64,000 nt of DNA from Vitellaria paradoxa (GCA_019916065.1 CM034233.1:44952173-45016172); one strand, 5' to 3'. Positions 10,981 to 23,196 are shown, counted from the stretch's first letter. Made by a program: numbers and translations. Notes: generated by a model from the letters alone, not told the origin.

Positions 10981-11052
10981 GTGTCCATTGTGAAATGGAT
11001 AGGATAGAGGTCTTCTAAACCTTTGGTGTAGGTTCAAATCCTATTGGATGCA
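10981..11052 (+). tRNA. trnR-UCU: Degenerate plastid trnR-UCU copy
   Basis: The 72-nt sequence keeps ggataggatagaggtcttct, the TCT anticodon in the loop cttctaaacc, and the T arm ggttcaaatcc. Relative to the plastid gene there are several changes, mostly C-to-T or A-to-G. Two of them weaken the acceptor stem (gtgtcca against tggatgc, with wobble pairs). It is a nuclear copy of a plastid gene without its own expression signals and is almost certainly inactive. Confidence 0.85.
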
Positions 11053-11145
11053 ATTTAGTTCCATTTCTTTTTGTGGTTGAATGATTTGAAGTAGAGGGGC
11101 TTGATTACTCATTTTTCTTTTTTAAGATAAAAGTTATCAATTTAT

Positions 11146-11335
11146 TTATGCTTGTTCCTAAAGTATAAAACGTTCCATCTATTCCTGAATAGCTTCTTTC
11201 AAAAGGATTTCTGCTTCCTCAGTGAATGTTTTGGTAGAAGATATGATTTCTTGGAACTGAGGTTTATTACTTTTTAAGGGAGTATGTAACTTAACAAGAA
11301 ATTTCCTTTCTTAGATTGGCAAGATATTATCATCA
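11146..11335 (-). pseudogene. atpA: Plastid atpA 3'-end fragment
   Basis: On the minus strand this reads the C-terminal end of the plastid ATP synthase alpha subunit: [20 protein letters not shown], then LLKEAIQE, a stop, MERFIL, a stop, EQA, and the natural stop at 11146-11148. The two internal stops are TAG where the plastid gene has CAG, that is C-to-T changes on the coding strand. Upstream of about 11300 there is a small deletion, and the homology fades by about 11335. Only about 60 residues of a protein of about 500 are present, so this is a fragment carried with trnR in a plastid-to-nucleus transfer. Confidence 0.85.
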
Positions 11336-11344
11336 TTTCATTTA

Positions 11345-13114
11345 GAATTTTGTTCCATTACATTACCTACGATATAATTAACTCGCAAAGATGTTAAATT
11401 TGAAATGAACGATAGGTGTAAGAAAAGCTTTTGGGAATTAAAGGCAAAATTGACTATAACACTAGCGTTAGCACTTCCTTCAGGTAATGGAGGATTTGTA
11501 ATCTATAGAAATGTTTTACGACTAGGGTTAAGCTGTGTTTTGATGTAAAATAGGGAAAGTAATTGTATATGCTTCAAGATAATAAAGATTTCATGAACAA
11601 AAGTATCCAACTTATGATTTGGAATTAGCTATAGTCGTATTTACTCTGAAATTATGAAAACATTATTTCTATGGTAAGACTATCAATGTTTTTACTAACA
11701 TTAGAGCTTAAAATAATTATTTGTTTAGAAATAGGCGATGTTGAGAAGGAGAAGATGATTAGAGTCACTTAAGAATGATAATTACAGTAGACATTATCAA
11801 CCAAGTAAAGCAAATGTAATAATAGATGCTCCGAGCCACAAGTCTGTAGGCGTGATTAGCTTATAATTAGTCTTGAAAACAAATGCTTTGATTGTTCAAT
11901 TGAGGGTAAGGCCATTGTTATTTGATCACATTAGAAAGTTATAAGTAGAAGATGTTCAATATCAGAAAATTAGGGAAATGATGATATGGTGATAGAGTTT
12001 GTGCGTGGATTGGTATAAAGAAAGAAATTACAGAATTTGTCGCTGAACAAGAATGTATTATTATGGCTTTGATTGTAGGGTTACCATGTACCTAGAAAGG
12101 TTTTGATTCTATTCAGATAATTGTTGATAGGTTAACCAAGTCAGTCCATTTTCTACTTGCAAAATAGAACTATACAACTGATAGGTATGTTATAAGATAT
12201 GTCAAGGAGATTGTACTTGTGTCTATTATGGCTGATAGAGATCTGTGGTTTACATTTACATTTTGGCCTAGTCTATAATAAGCTGTGGGAACAACTCAAA
12301 AGTTTAGTACTGCATTTCATCCTCAGACGAATGGGCAATCTAAAAGAACAATTCAGACTATAGAAGAGATGCTACGAGCTTGTAATGTTAGGATTTAAAG
12401 GAAATTGGGGTGATTTTTGCTATTGATAGAATTATTTATAATAACGATTTTTATTCAAGTATAGGCATGACATTATTTGAGGCTTTGTATGGTTGCAAAT
12501 GTAGAACTCCAGTGTGTTAGAATGTAGTGGGGGAAAGAAATTACTAGGGCAAGAGTTAGTGCAAGACATAATAGAAAAAGTAAAAGTAATATAAGACGAG
12601 TTAAGGATAACTTAGATTTTCTATAAAAGTGATGCGATAATTGTAGATGAGAATTAGAATTTTTTGTAAGTGATAGAGTATTTCTAAATGTTTCTAATTG
12701 GAAGAGCATACTAAGATTTGGTAAAAAGGAAAAATTAAGTTGCTGTTACATTAAACCACAAGGGATTATACAGAGAACTAGGAAAATTGCATACAGGTTG
12801 GCTCTACCTCCATAATTATCTAAGTTTCATGATGTATTCCAGTGTTGATGCTGCATAAGAATATTTCAGATCCATCTTATGTGTTGACCTCCCATCCAAT
12901 TAAATTGAAAGAAGATTTGTCTTACATAGTCGAATCAGTACAAATTGTACATAGAAGAGATCACGTTTAGCGAAATAAGACAATACCATGAGTGAAAGAA
13001 TTGTGGAGAAGTCACTTTGTGAAGGAGACAACTTTGAAGAGTGAGGAGAAAATGCAGAAGCAATAGCCATATTTACTTCCATCAAGTAAGAATTTTGAGG
13101 ACGAAACTCTTTAA
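11345..13114 (+). pseudogene. Chromovirus RNase H, integrase and chromodomain-like tail
   Basis: With many stops and frameshifts the + strand reads a Tekay/Del-type pol 3' half. The RNase H (about 11440-11850) starts LTITLALALPSGNGGF and runs on to the remains of the A/S-rich and TDHKS regions. The integrase core follows at about 12090-12500, with recognisable [28 protein letters not shown] and TIQT...MLRAC segments. The tail at 12560-13114 (E-K-V-K, FQV-type DRVFL, LPP...LSKFH) ends in NKTIP...VKELWRSHF, the position of the chromodomain, and FEDETL with a stop at 13112-13114. The polypurine tract overlaps this stop. Intact relatives copy themselves through RNA, and the chromodomain directs insertion into heterochromatin. 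This copy is dead. Confidence 0.75.
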
Positions 13115-13125
13115 GGGGAGGAGAG
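13113..13125 (+). other. Polypurine tract of chromovirus 1
   Basis: The purine run aaggggaggagag lies immediately before the LTR start tgtgacatcttg. It is the expected primer site for plus-strand synthesis. Confidence 0.75.
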
Positions 13126-13126
13126 T

Positions 13127-15490
13127 TGTGACATCTTGAATTTTTAAATGTATTATTAAATTAATTTTTATTTTTAAAAATTTTAATTTTGTTAATTTGG
13201 TGTTATTTAAAAATTTATTTAGTCTTGATCTAAATTAATCAATAGACTAGCAATAACCCGTGCCAACAGCACTTTAAAAAAATTAATATTAAGTTTCTTA
13301 TATAGTTAAAATTTCGAACAAAAAGTTCAAATTATAAAAATTATGATAATATATGGGTTTTAATTTTTTTTTCCAAAACTTTATTCTCCAGCAGCTACTA
13401 TATGTGTTTTAGTCTCTCTCTCCAATTAATTTTCAATAAACACTATAAAAGACAACACAAATTATGGTGCTTTAATTTGGAAGGTTCAACTTCCTATAAA
13501 AATATAATTAGGTAGAATTTAAGTTGTCAGTTTTGATTTGCCCAAGCCGCTTCGTGAGATAGATAATAGTGGAGTCCACTAAAATAAGAATTGAGCAGAA
13601 AGTTAAAAATATAAAAATGATCTCGAATGTTGAATGAAAAAAAAAAGATAATTTTTACCTGTTCGAGCTTAGTTTGTGGGAGGGACATTTTAATCGTCTT
13701 GTCTTATTATATAGATTAATTAAGGTATTAATAATTATAATAAAATTTAGTGACGTTATTAATTAGCCTAATTAAACTGAAGTTAACTATTATGTGAATT
13801 TATTTATATATATATATAGATATATGCATAGTGTATATGTGGCTTTGGCTCTGGAAAAATTTGGCCACCTCGAACTTAATGTGGCATTAGGTGGAATACA
13901 TAAAAAAAAGAAATTTGAGGCAGTGAACTTTTTAACCGCCAAAATGCTTATATAAATACGTATATGTGATATATGTATTAGTTAGATACTAGTTAGAGGG
14001 AAAAAAAAAGATAGTGGATAAGGATCATTTCATGAAGAAAAATTTAGGGTTTTAGACGAGCATTGCTTAGGATCTAGAGACAGCCACAGCAACCACCTCA
14101 ATAACTTTAATTTCTCTTACTACTTCCTTGTCAAGTAGGCATGTTAAACTTAAAGGTAAAAGATAATAAATGTGAATTAATAAATTTTATCTAGTTGATA
14201 TTAATTATTTGTGATAAGAAATATTGATGGTTGTTAATTAATTTTGTTAATAGGAAATTGAGATTATTAGGGAAAGTTAACTATGAAAAGTAATATTTTT
14301 ATTTGAAGAATTATTTGTGTAGTGAAATTGACTATTCATGAATTTATTACGTTGACAATGAATTATAAATACTTATAGAGTAATAATTGTGAATTGATTA
14401 TTTTTATTGTTTTAATATTAATTACTAAATTGTGATTATTTAAGGGGGAAATAATATTTATATTTGAGAAATGATTTATAAGTAAACATTAATTATTTAG
14501 GCAGTATTTAGGTTGATGATAAAATGGTCATTATCTATAAAATAATCTTTGTGGGTAACCAAAAATAATAATATTGATTATTTGTGAAATAATTGTACTG
14601 ATGGATGTGGGATAACAAAGGTGATTTTTATTTGACAAAATAATCAGTGAGAAATATTAAATGATTATTATGGAAATTTATATTTTTATAAGAGAAATTA
14701 TTTGTGGTGATAATATAAATATTGTCCATCTATGAATTGATTATGCGATGAAGACTTATGATTATTTTTGAACTAATAAATATGAGTATTGATGTTTTCA
14801 TTTGGGGAATTAATTTTGTTAATATTGGATTATGAGTATTTATGGAATGACAATTAGTAAAGTTGATATTTTTATGTAAGGAATTATGAATTAATTGAGT
14901 TGATGGTGATTTATGATTGTTTATGGAATGTTGTGTGTGGATTGATATTTTTATTTGAGGAATTATTTATTCTTTGTGGATTAATTATTGTAATGCTGAA
15001 CTATGATTATTTATGGTATAATAAAGGTAAAGTGATGACTTTATTTGAGAAAAACAATAATAATAAATCATAATAAAAATAAAAATAATAAATACAATAC
15101 ATAGCATGGATTGTGTGCATTGAGGTTAGATGGGGCCAAGTCAGTGGGACCAAAGATGAGACTAGATGGGGCTAACAGGACATACTAAAAAGTCAATGTC
15201 CATTGTCGAGTGCTAAACTCGTACGCCAGAAAGGGCCAACTACGTGTTGCAGTGACATTTAAATTAATCATCATACATACATATTATGACATTGCCAGAA
15301 GGGGCATATGGCGATCATGATGTGATGAGATATTTTTTTACCAATGTCAGATATGGTACAATGATGTGATGAGGTTGATGATCAAAAAATAATGATAATC
15401 ATGTGATGACATATTTAAATCATTACCAAGTGGGGCATAATGTGATGTTAAGAGTTGATGAATGACACGTGGTATTATTGACAAGATGTT
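13127..15490 (+). mobile_element. 3' LTR of chromovirus 1, 3'-truncated
   Basis: It starts tgtgacatcttgaattttta, a common Tekay/Del LTR start, right after the polypurine tract. Downstream is AT-rich sequence with a TATA-like tatataaatacg near 13950. The end expected for this family (cggggcgtgaca, seen at 61070) is not found. At about 15490 the sequence passes into the gagcaagg/gagtgagactcc repeat of the neighbouring Tat-like element, so the LTR is cut short. No coding potential was seen across these 2.4 kb. Confidence 0.6.
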
Positions 15491-15667
15491 TGAAAATTGT
15501 AAGATAGAGCAAAACTTGGGAGTGAGATTCCCTACCAAACTAGTTAGAGCAAGGCTCACACCAGGATAAAGTGGGAGGCACTAAATCTACCATTGCACGA
15601 AATTGTATCTTAAGAGTGAGACTTCTTGATTAGAGAAAAACTCTTTTCTCTAAGTCCATGTGCTAAG
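15491..15667 (+). repeat. Tat-like 3' UTR repeat, left piece
   Basis: Words such as gagtgagattcc, gagcaaggctc and gagtgagacttc match the array that resumes at 29139 after Athila A. The last five bases, ctaag (15663-15667), are the target-site duplication of Athila A. Confidence 0.6.
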
Positions 15668-17279
15668 TGACCGCTTGTAGAATGTGCATCTAAATTAACC
15701 CCCAAGTGCAAAGGTGTGCGGTGTAGTTTTAACTCGGTAAGTCCGAGGTCGAATCCACAAGGAACCTAAGTTTTAGTTTCTAAGTTATCAAGAATGTTCA
15801 AAACTCAAATACTTGGAAATTTTAAAAGTTCTCTACCTAAATTCGAAAGTTGGAAAGTTTAAAACTTAACTAAACCTAAACAAGACTTAAATAAAGAAAG
15901 TTGCAAAGAAAAGAAATTCTTAATTAAAAATATTTTTGTAATTTTAGAAATACTTAATTATGCATTCAAGATTTAAAGAAAACTTCTAACCTAATCAAGA
16001 TTGCAAGAAACGAGCAATTAATTTAATGAATTAAATTCAATGAAATAAAATCCTTGATTCAACATTCAAGTTCAGGTGGAATGAAATCAATTTACGTTGT
16101 GCCTCAGTTACCAATTAAAATTTCACGTCGAATGGAAAAATCAATTGGAAGATGTCTTTGTTAAAGTTCCTTAAAAGTCCACAATACACAACTTCATACT
16201 CACGTCTTATGGATTATGAAATTGGAAAGATTTTTCTTTAAAAGAATACTTGTAGTTTCAAACCCTAGTTTTTAATTTCAAGATTTTTCAAGAAAATTAA
16301 TGTTTCAAAAACCTTTATCAGTGATTTCCAGAATATGATCAAAAGTTTCTGTTTTCGATAGTTCTTGAAATAGAAAATGAGATTTGAAGAGTTTTCGTAG
16401 ATGTTCACGCGTTTGAATAATCATCTACAAAAACCTAGCACAAATATAAATAAACCATTCCACCCTCCCTATGAAGTTAAATCAAGGAAAAGAAACCTAT
16501 GCTATCATAGTTAAAGAATCCATTCAATCACACAATAAATCAATCTAAAAATAGATGGTTTTAGAAGATGAAATCTGGACGAAAACTTATACTTGCAGAA
16601 AATAAACCTACTCTAATATTAAATCAAGATTCATTCAAATAAATCAATAAATATTCAATAAGCAAGATATTTAGATGAAGATTAAATCGAAAGAAACTAT
16701 TATTAAAATCAAAACTTTAAATACCGTACTTTAATGCATCAAAAGAATGACGAACGATGAACAACACCGAAGCAATCCGACAAACGGCAACAATAAGTCT
16801 TGAAATCATCTTACAAAAGAATAAAGAAATAAAGAATCTAAAAACCCTAAAAATCTCTTGAAAAGTCAGAGGAAAAGAAGAGGAGAAGTCATTGGGAACG
16901 GCTGCTCAATGGGTTTTTATAACCCTCCCAAGAAATCCCTAAAAATGAAGAGGGATTTTAACTTCGAGTGTCCCGGTGTCCGGACCCCGGACACCCTATG
17001 AGGGGGTCCGGACCACAGTGTGGTCCAAATTCCTCTCTGCACTTGGGTGTCCTAAAGGTGTCTGGACATCCCCCTTCCTACACTTGCACATTATGCTAGT
17101 CTTCGTCATTTTCTTCGTTTTTAACGCTCCCAATTGCATTTATTGAACCTTTTTCACTACAATTAAGAAAAATAAACATAATTAGCTTAGAAATTAATAA
17201 AAAGCATGAATTTAACAAGAAAATACATGAATTTAAACTAAAACAAAGGCCTTGCGATTACACTTTTCAAGTGTAATCA
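15668..17279 (-). repeat. 3' LTR of Athila A
   Basis: It is 1.61 kb. On the minus strand it starts tgattacacttgaaaagtg and ends ...gcggtca. It matches 27545-29138 almost throughout. A TATA box (minus, + strand tttttata) is at 16914-16921. A cluster of gtccgga words is upstream of it at 16967-17070. Confidence 0.93.
16967..17070 (-). promoter_or_regulatory. GTCCGGAC palindrome cluster in 3' LTR of Athila A
   Basis: The block contains cccggtgtccggacc, ccggacaccc, gggggtccggaccac, gtgtggtcc, gggtgtcc and ggtgtctggac within about 100 bp of otherwise AT-rich LTR. It lies just upstream (on the minus strand) of the TATA box. Confidence 0.65.
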
Positions 17280-18742
17280 CACCCCCCAACTAGAGTATTG
17301 CTAATATCTAGCAATGGCTTTATTTAAACTACCCAACTATTATCCTATCTCTCTTTTCGTTGGAAACACGATTACACTTAGCAAAGTGCAACAAGCCTTT
17401 TAAACTCCTAGGTTTCCCCTAGTGGACGAGTGAAGTCTCGTGAGGGTTTACAGTGAATCTACCCAAAAAATTACTAGACTAGCTTAAGGGATGGTAAACT
17501 ATCATTTCAATAACTCATGCTTTAACTTCAATTATGAAATAGCTGACTTAAGCTTGAATTCTTGCATAAATTCTCCTAATGTAATGAGACTGTCTTCCTA
17601 TTTTGATCATGCAAAGTCCAGAATGAAAGTTCATATTATCCAATCATCATGCCTATCCTATATGCTTAAAGACTGTAGTTTTGACTTCAAATCTCACTTG
17701 GATGTTCACTCTCAAATAAAAATTCACTCGATGAGGTTTACTCTCATGGTTCATGCAAGAATGCAAATTCAAATAATCGCAATGAACCCCAATCAAGGAA
17801 TGAAATAATCAAATGAAGTATAGAACAATATATAGCTTCATGGATGGAATGTATTAATGCACACACAAGAAAACCACAATCTTTTACATGAAATGGATCA
17901 ATGTTCTTAGAAATGATTTTCACCCAAAGTCCGTTAGGTCTTTATTAGGTTGTAACGGGGCTTGGGGGTGATGGCTAAACAACAATGGATATGGAAAATC
18001 AAAGTGCATGCCTTAGGATTAAAGTGGTAGTACAATCCTCCCCCCCCAACTTTCTCCCTTCTACTCTTTAAATACCCATATTGATTTGATTCATTTTTTT
18101 TTTCACCTCCAATTTGCCCCTTAACTACCTCTCCAAACATAGCCAAGACATCCCAAAGCATGCAAGGGTTGGCTCCTACATATCTAAGGTAAAAAGGGTT
18201 AAACTTGTGGGTCCAAGAAAATTTTAATAGATTATTTTATTCTGAAAGGCTTCAACTTGGTTGCAAAGGCAAAAGTTTTAAAAAGAAAGGGATACAGTCT
18301 TTCGAATAATCCAATGATGGCCTAACATCATTCCCTAGGTCATCACCATTTCTTCAAAATCAATGATCCATTCATGCAGTTGAAAAGCGGTAACTTGTTG
18401 CATTTAATACCAAAGCAAAATAACGTAATGAAGCTATAAAAGAAATATGTGGGATGAAAGAAATTGTAATAACGAGCTTTGTATTTAATCCTCTCAAAAA
18501 TAACGGTTTTAGGCTCAAAGTCTCACAAAAGAGAGGTTTTTTTTTTTTTTTTAAGTCTCCACTTTCATCTTGGCATACCTGATTGACTATGTCTCATGGA
18601 CTCTATTCCCTAACACACTGAAGTTCCCTTGATCTCAAGTAAAGAGTCTACTAGACATTTGAAAAATCTATACTCAATTTCTCACTTTAGTTACCTCCTC
18701 ACAAATGAAAATCAAAACATTCCTTATTTCATGAAATCCTAA
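17280..18742 (-). other. 3' untranslated region and polypurine tract of Athila A
   Basis: Next to the 3' LTR the minus strand reads ttggggggtg (17280-17290), the polypurine tract. The remainder, up to the ORF ending at 18743, is AT-rich with a T run at 18536-18552 and a C run at 18041-18048. A 105-codon ORF on the + strand (17491-17808) is antisense to the element, has no recognisable domain, and is probably chance. No other gene was seen. Confidence 0.7.
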
Positions 18743-19423
18743 CTAACAAAGGAAAGTGATTATGAATGCATATATAAAAGAATGATAGGTGACTAATGAC
18801 AAGAAGTGGATAATGATAATAAGGACAAGAAAAACAATAAAAGACAAATATAGAAAAAAAAATAAAGAAAAGCGTGGATAATACCTCATGTCGTCATCAA
18901 TTGAAGTAAGTGCATCATGAAGCAAAGGAGAAATCAAGTGTGAGAACTCCCACGATGAAGGTGACTTAATGAGCTGTGCGGTTAGGTCACTATCATCATA
19001 CTTACCACTTTCGTCAGGTACATCTTCAAGGGCTGGCATATCCTCCCAAGTATAGAAATCTTCAAATGACGTAATAGATAGGTGGTCACAGTCAGTGAGT
19101 GGGGCATCAGGCCACTCTTGAGCTATAACAATTTCTGCCCATTCCATTCTAACATTTATCTCTAAGTCTACTTCAGGCTACCAGGCTACCTCAAAAAATT
19201 GATGAGGGGCTAAAGCGAAAAATGGGGGAACATATTCAGCTAAAGGTAATGCATTACCTTCTATAAATAAAATGTCATGCCAAGAACTCAAACTACACTC
19301 AGAACTTACAGAGGAACTCTCAGACTCACTCTCATCCCTACTACTAATTGACAAAACATCCCACTTACACTTGTGACCCCTTACATTACCCACATTAGCA
19401 TCTCGAGTAACATCCGTATGCAA
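18743..19423 (-). pseudogene. Accessory ORF of Athila A: acidic, Ser-rich, hydrophobic C-terminus
   Basis: One reading frame of 227 codons runs from an ATG at 19423 to a stop at 18743, broken by a single TAG at 19178-19180. The N-terminal part has a Ser/Glu tract (SISSRDESESESSSVSSE). The middle is acidic with Trp (EWPDAPLTDCDHLS, FEDFYTWEDMPALEDVPDES). The last 45 or so residues are strongly hydrophobic (FSLFFFLYLSFIVFLVLIII and on), long enough to cross a membrane once or twice. It lies downstream of the Transposase_32-like ORF and upstream of the 3' LTR, where Athila elements carry env-like genes. I do not recognise a family. An env-like role would fit position and tail but is inference, and the hydrophobic tail could also be translated AT-rich sequence. 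Confidence 0.5.
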
Positions 19424-19732
19424 AGTAGTTAGGGTGTACTTGTACTTTCATAAATCACACAAGTAAAGCTTTTAAATCATGAGACAATAGATATCTGCAA
19501 GCAAGAAGCAATTAATCCACAAAATTAACATAACTATAATAAAAGAGGACAAAATAAAAGCAAAACAACATTCCCATGCTAATAAAAGAAATAACCGTGT
19601 TTAAGGGTACAAAGTTAAACTAGCAATTCACACCTAACTCGCAAAACTGTTGTCAAATGATAATTAAACAAAAATAAGAAAGAACTACAAAAGAAAGGTC
19701 TCCTCTAATCCTGTGGTGGAGGATGATGAGAA

Positions 19733-20803
19733 TCACGAAGATGATCTAGGATGCCCTGTAGAAGATGAGTCTGTCTGTTGCTCTTGCTGCATAGCCATTT
19801 GTGTATGTTGTAAACTCAAATGCAATCCATGATCCACCTCCTGATTGTGCTTCAGGCGGTTTATTTGTGCCATCAATTCTACCATGGAAATGTCAGGCGC
19901 ATCATCTTCTTCCTCCACCTCATCCCATGGGCGCTGAGAGCTACTCTCCTCTGGTCGCTTCTTCTTCTTGCTCTTTGCCACATTCCCCCTAGATTTTGCA
20001 TATGAGGTGGCCGTTAGAGGTTGAAGTTGGGGAGCTATAGGCAAATCTGTGGATATCTGTGCACCTTTCTGCCGAAAAATCTCAGTAAGAGCTCCACCAA
20101 AAGGAATGCCAGATTGCCCTCCTTTTTGTTCAAAGGTAAAACCAATTTGGTGCCAAATAAAAGAAGCTAAATCTATGGTCATTCCTATCCCAATAGCAAA
20201 GATCAAACGGGCTCGTGCGGGATTACAGTCTGAATTCCTATTTTGGAGCAAAAGATTGGTGCAGGAGAACATGTGCAGGGCCCAGTACTTAGCGGTTAAA
20301 GCAGAAAGTGGCTTTCTATATTCACCAGCCCATTCCTGGTTGTCAGTCAAGACTTCCTGTGCTATTACATGCAGGGGTGGGCCTCCTTCATAGGGATAGG
20401 AAAATTCTGGGTGTTGCACTCGAGGTAATTGAAATATCTTAGCAAAATCCGCTGGGGTCAATTTAATTTCAACTCCACGGACCCATCCCGTGAGTTGCTC
20501 TTTCCCTTTTCGCTTGTTTATAGAATCTTCGCGAATGTTGGCAAAGAATTCACGCACAACATCGGAAGCACACGAAGCTTGGAATTGGGCAATATGTAAC
20601 CATTGTCGGCCCTCAAAATTTTGGAGGAGTAGAAATTCCTCGCCATGGAATTGATTAATTCGCCAAACCCTCTCCACCACCACGGGTTTGTGGCACCACA
20701 CATCACCATACTATTTTTCTGCATCCTCTCCCCAAAATCAGTTACTATCATAGGATGGTGTTCCAATTTGCCTATTAGCGCGTTGCTTTGTCCTTGGTGG
20801 CAT
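19733..20803 (-). pseudogene. Athila ORF with Transposase_32-type (putative plant transposon protein) domain
   Basis: From ATG 20803 the minus strand reads MPPRTKQRANRQIG. Two in-frame stops follow within the next 60 bases (20738-20740 and about 20711-20713), then an open stretch to 19733, about 357 codons in all. Conserved-looking parts are RQWLHIAQFQASCASDVVRE, WVRGVEIKLTPADFAKIFQL and IGMTIDLASFIWHQI. These match the putative plant transposon protein domain (PF20167) that follows integrase in Athila elements. The C-terminal third is charged and low-complexity (KKKKRPEESSSQRPWDEVEEEDD), with a short helical, coiled-coil-like segment. The role of this protein is unknown; it occupies the place of the env-like gene. 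Element B lacks it. Confidence 0.7.
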
Positions 20804-21718
20804 TGCACTAATCAAAGAATCAATATTGGTAACACAATTAGCACAATTCCTATGTCCACATAAATTCAGTGGCCCACTTATAATTAAATATGAGAATATT
20901 AAAGAAAATGAAAGTGAGCTGTTAATGGGACCAAGACTTAATTCATGTCCTCTAATGGTGGTGGGTATGGTGTCTTCCCAAAATTTTTGGGGTCTACCTT
21001 TGAAAAGCATTGAACAAAATACCAATTAAGCATGAAAGGGAGGTTTATTGAGGGAACAAAAGCTAATTTTGGTCAACCACACTTCCACCCGTGGAGAGGC
21101 ATGAGAACCCACGAATGGGTTCCATGCTTGACAAGAAATTCCATTGTCTAAGATTAATGGGTCCCATGGTTGGAGAAAAGATCATTTAAAAACCAAAAAG
21201 AATTGAAATTTCGGACCAATTTGAGAAGATGAGATCTATCTCCTTCAATCTTGAAGTTAGGGCTTCCATGGAAGAAGAAGAAGACTTACCTCACGTGAAG
21301 AACCCAAAAGCTTGAAGAAATCCAGAAAAATGCAGCACAATCCTAAAGAATTCACTACTTCATGGTCTAGAGTGGCTTGGATTGAAGAAGGGAAAGTTTG
21401 GATGTGAAGGATTCGGCCGTGAGAGGTAGAGAGATGAAGGAATCGGGTGAAAGAAAAAAGAAAATCAGTTTATTTGAAGTACCAGGTGTCCGGACCAGCG
21501 TCGAGGTGTCCGGACTTGTTGAGGAGAAAGCCCACTGCGGTCCGGACCAGCAATGGGGTGTCTGGACCAGCAGTCCAAATTTTTTTTTTTTTAATAAGAG
21601 ATCCTAACCTAAAATAAAATGGATAAAATTAACCTAATATTCCTAATAAAAATTACCCTTTAAATAACGTTAGTAACTATTCTAATTAATATACAACAAA
21701 GAATCTCTTGAATGTGAC
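20804..21718 (-). other. Spacer between integrase and Transposase_32 ORF of Athila A
   Basis: It contains no convincing gene. It holds a GTCCGGAC-type cluster (21486-21577: aggtgtccggacc, gaggtgtccggac, cggtccggacc, ggtgtctggacc) and an A-rich purine stretch near 21275. The corresponding spacer of element B (41900-42595) has the same layout and the same kind of cluster. Confidence 0.6.
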
Positions 21719-23196
21719 TTATTCATAAGGAGGGGGATCCAAAAGATCCCAAGTTTCGATTAAACCCACAAACTTCTCTAAATATGGTTTTAATCGATGC
21801 CCATTCACTTTAAATCGATGCCTATTTTTCAGGTTTTCAATTTCAGTGGCTCCATGGTCCGATACATGTGTTACAATGAAAGGGTCTGACCATTTAGATT
21901 GTAGTTTACCCGGAATAAGTGCAATCGTGATTGATAAAGAAGTACTTTTTGACCTTCATGGAATGATCGTCTTGCAATGTGTTGGTCATGTACTTTCTTC
22001 ATCTTTTCCTTTGAAATTAAGGAATTTTCATAGGCATCATTTTGTATCTCTTCCATTTCTGTAATTTATAGTTTACAGTGTAGCCCTGCTTCATCAATAT
22101 TGACATTAAACTGTTTAATTGCCCAGTAAGCTTTATGCTCTAATTCTACGGGCAAATGGCATGGCTTCCCATAAACTAATCAATAAGGTGACATTCCCAG
22201 ACTAGTTTTGTATGCAATACGATATGCCCACAGGGAATCTATCAACCTCAGTGACCAATTCTTGCGGTTAGGATTAACCGTCTTTTCTAAAATTTGTTTG
22301 ATCTCTCTATTTGCTAGCTCTACTTGGCCACTTGTTTGGGGGTGATAAGAAGTACTTACTTTATGTGCCACCCCATATTTAAGCAGTAGAGTTCCTACTG
22401 GTCGATTGCAGAAATGTTTTCCTCTATTGCTAATTATTGCTCGAGGTACCTCGAAGCGTGAAAATATATTTTCATAGAGGAATTTGAGCACTACTTTATG
22501 GTCATTCGTCCTAGTTGCAACTATTTCTACCCATTTAGACACGTAATCAACCCCTACCAAGATGAATTCATATCCAAAAGAAATTGGAAAAGGGCCCATG
22601 AAGTCTATTCCCCAACAATCAAATACTTCTAATATGAGAATAGGGGATAAAGGCATCATGTTCCTTCGGGTCAAGCTCCCTAAACGTTGACATCGATCAC
22701 AGGTGGTACAGAATTGATGTACATCCTTGAATAACGTAGGCCAATAAAATCCACATTGTAAAATCTTGGCAGCTGTTTTATTTGTGGAAAAATGGCCACC
22801 GCACGCTTGAGAATGGCAGAACTCCATTATCCCTGGAACTTCCCATTCAGGAATACATTGTCGAATAACCTGATCAGGACAATATTTGAATAGGTATGGA
22901 TCATCCCAAAACAAAACCCTCACATTCCTAAGGAATTTCTTCCTATCCTTGGGGCTCCATTCAATTAGGATTTTACTTGTCACTAAGTAATTAGCAATAT
23001 CATCGTACCAAGGTGGGTTGGACGCTGTTATTGCTTGCACGTGAAACAACTGTTCATTCGGAAAGCTATCATTGATTTGAATATCATATTTGGGGTAGCC
23101 TTTGACCGGTAAGCGTTACAAATGATCCACCACCACGCTCTCCACACCCTTCTTATCTCTTATTTCAAGGTCAAACTCTTGCAACAACAAAATCCA
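21719..23196 (-). pseudogene. Athila A integrase
   Basis: The minus strand reads an integrase of the Ty3/gypsy type ending in DPPPYE and TAA (21719-21721). The N-terminal zinc-binding region is visible as [12 protein letters not shown]...[10 protein letters not shown]. The core has WGIDFMGPF with the first catalytic Asp, and [16 protein letters not shown] with the Glu. The second catalytic Asp is replaced: the motif reads IISNRGKHF (Asn codon at 22426-22428). After [10 protein letters not shown] at 22180 the frame breaks. C-terminal pieces ([30 protein letters not shown]) continue at 22056-21871. With a catalytic residue lost, it could not insert DNA. Confidence 0.85.

Larger units (their letters stand above)
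10467..11340 (+). other. Plastid DNA insertion (NUPT) with trnR-UCU and atpA 3' end
   Basis: The block contains trnR-UCU on the + strand and the 3' end of atpA on the minus strand, 93 bp apart and convergent. That is the order and orientation in angiosperm plastomes. It interrupts the chromovirus between RT (ends about 10466) and RNase H (resumes about 11345). The right part (10900-11340) is clearly plastid. For 10467-10900 I see only AT-rich sequence that could be the spacer upstream of trnR, but I cannot prove it. Both genes are decayed, so the insertion is old. Confidence 0.75.

Noticed and set aside
10981..11052. Functional nuclear tRNA-Arg gene
   Set aside because: Identity is with the plastid trnR-UCU, the acceptor stem is weakened, and plastid atpA lies next to it.
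17491..17808. 105-codon + strand ORF opposite the 3' UTR of Athila A
   Set aside because: Antisense to the element, with no domain and no promoter. I cannot exclude an antisense accessory ORF, but there is no support.
20049..20393. 114-codon + strand ORF
   Set aside because: Shadow of the Transposase_32-like ORF on the minus strand.
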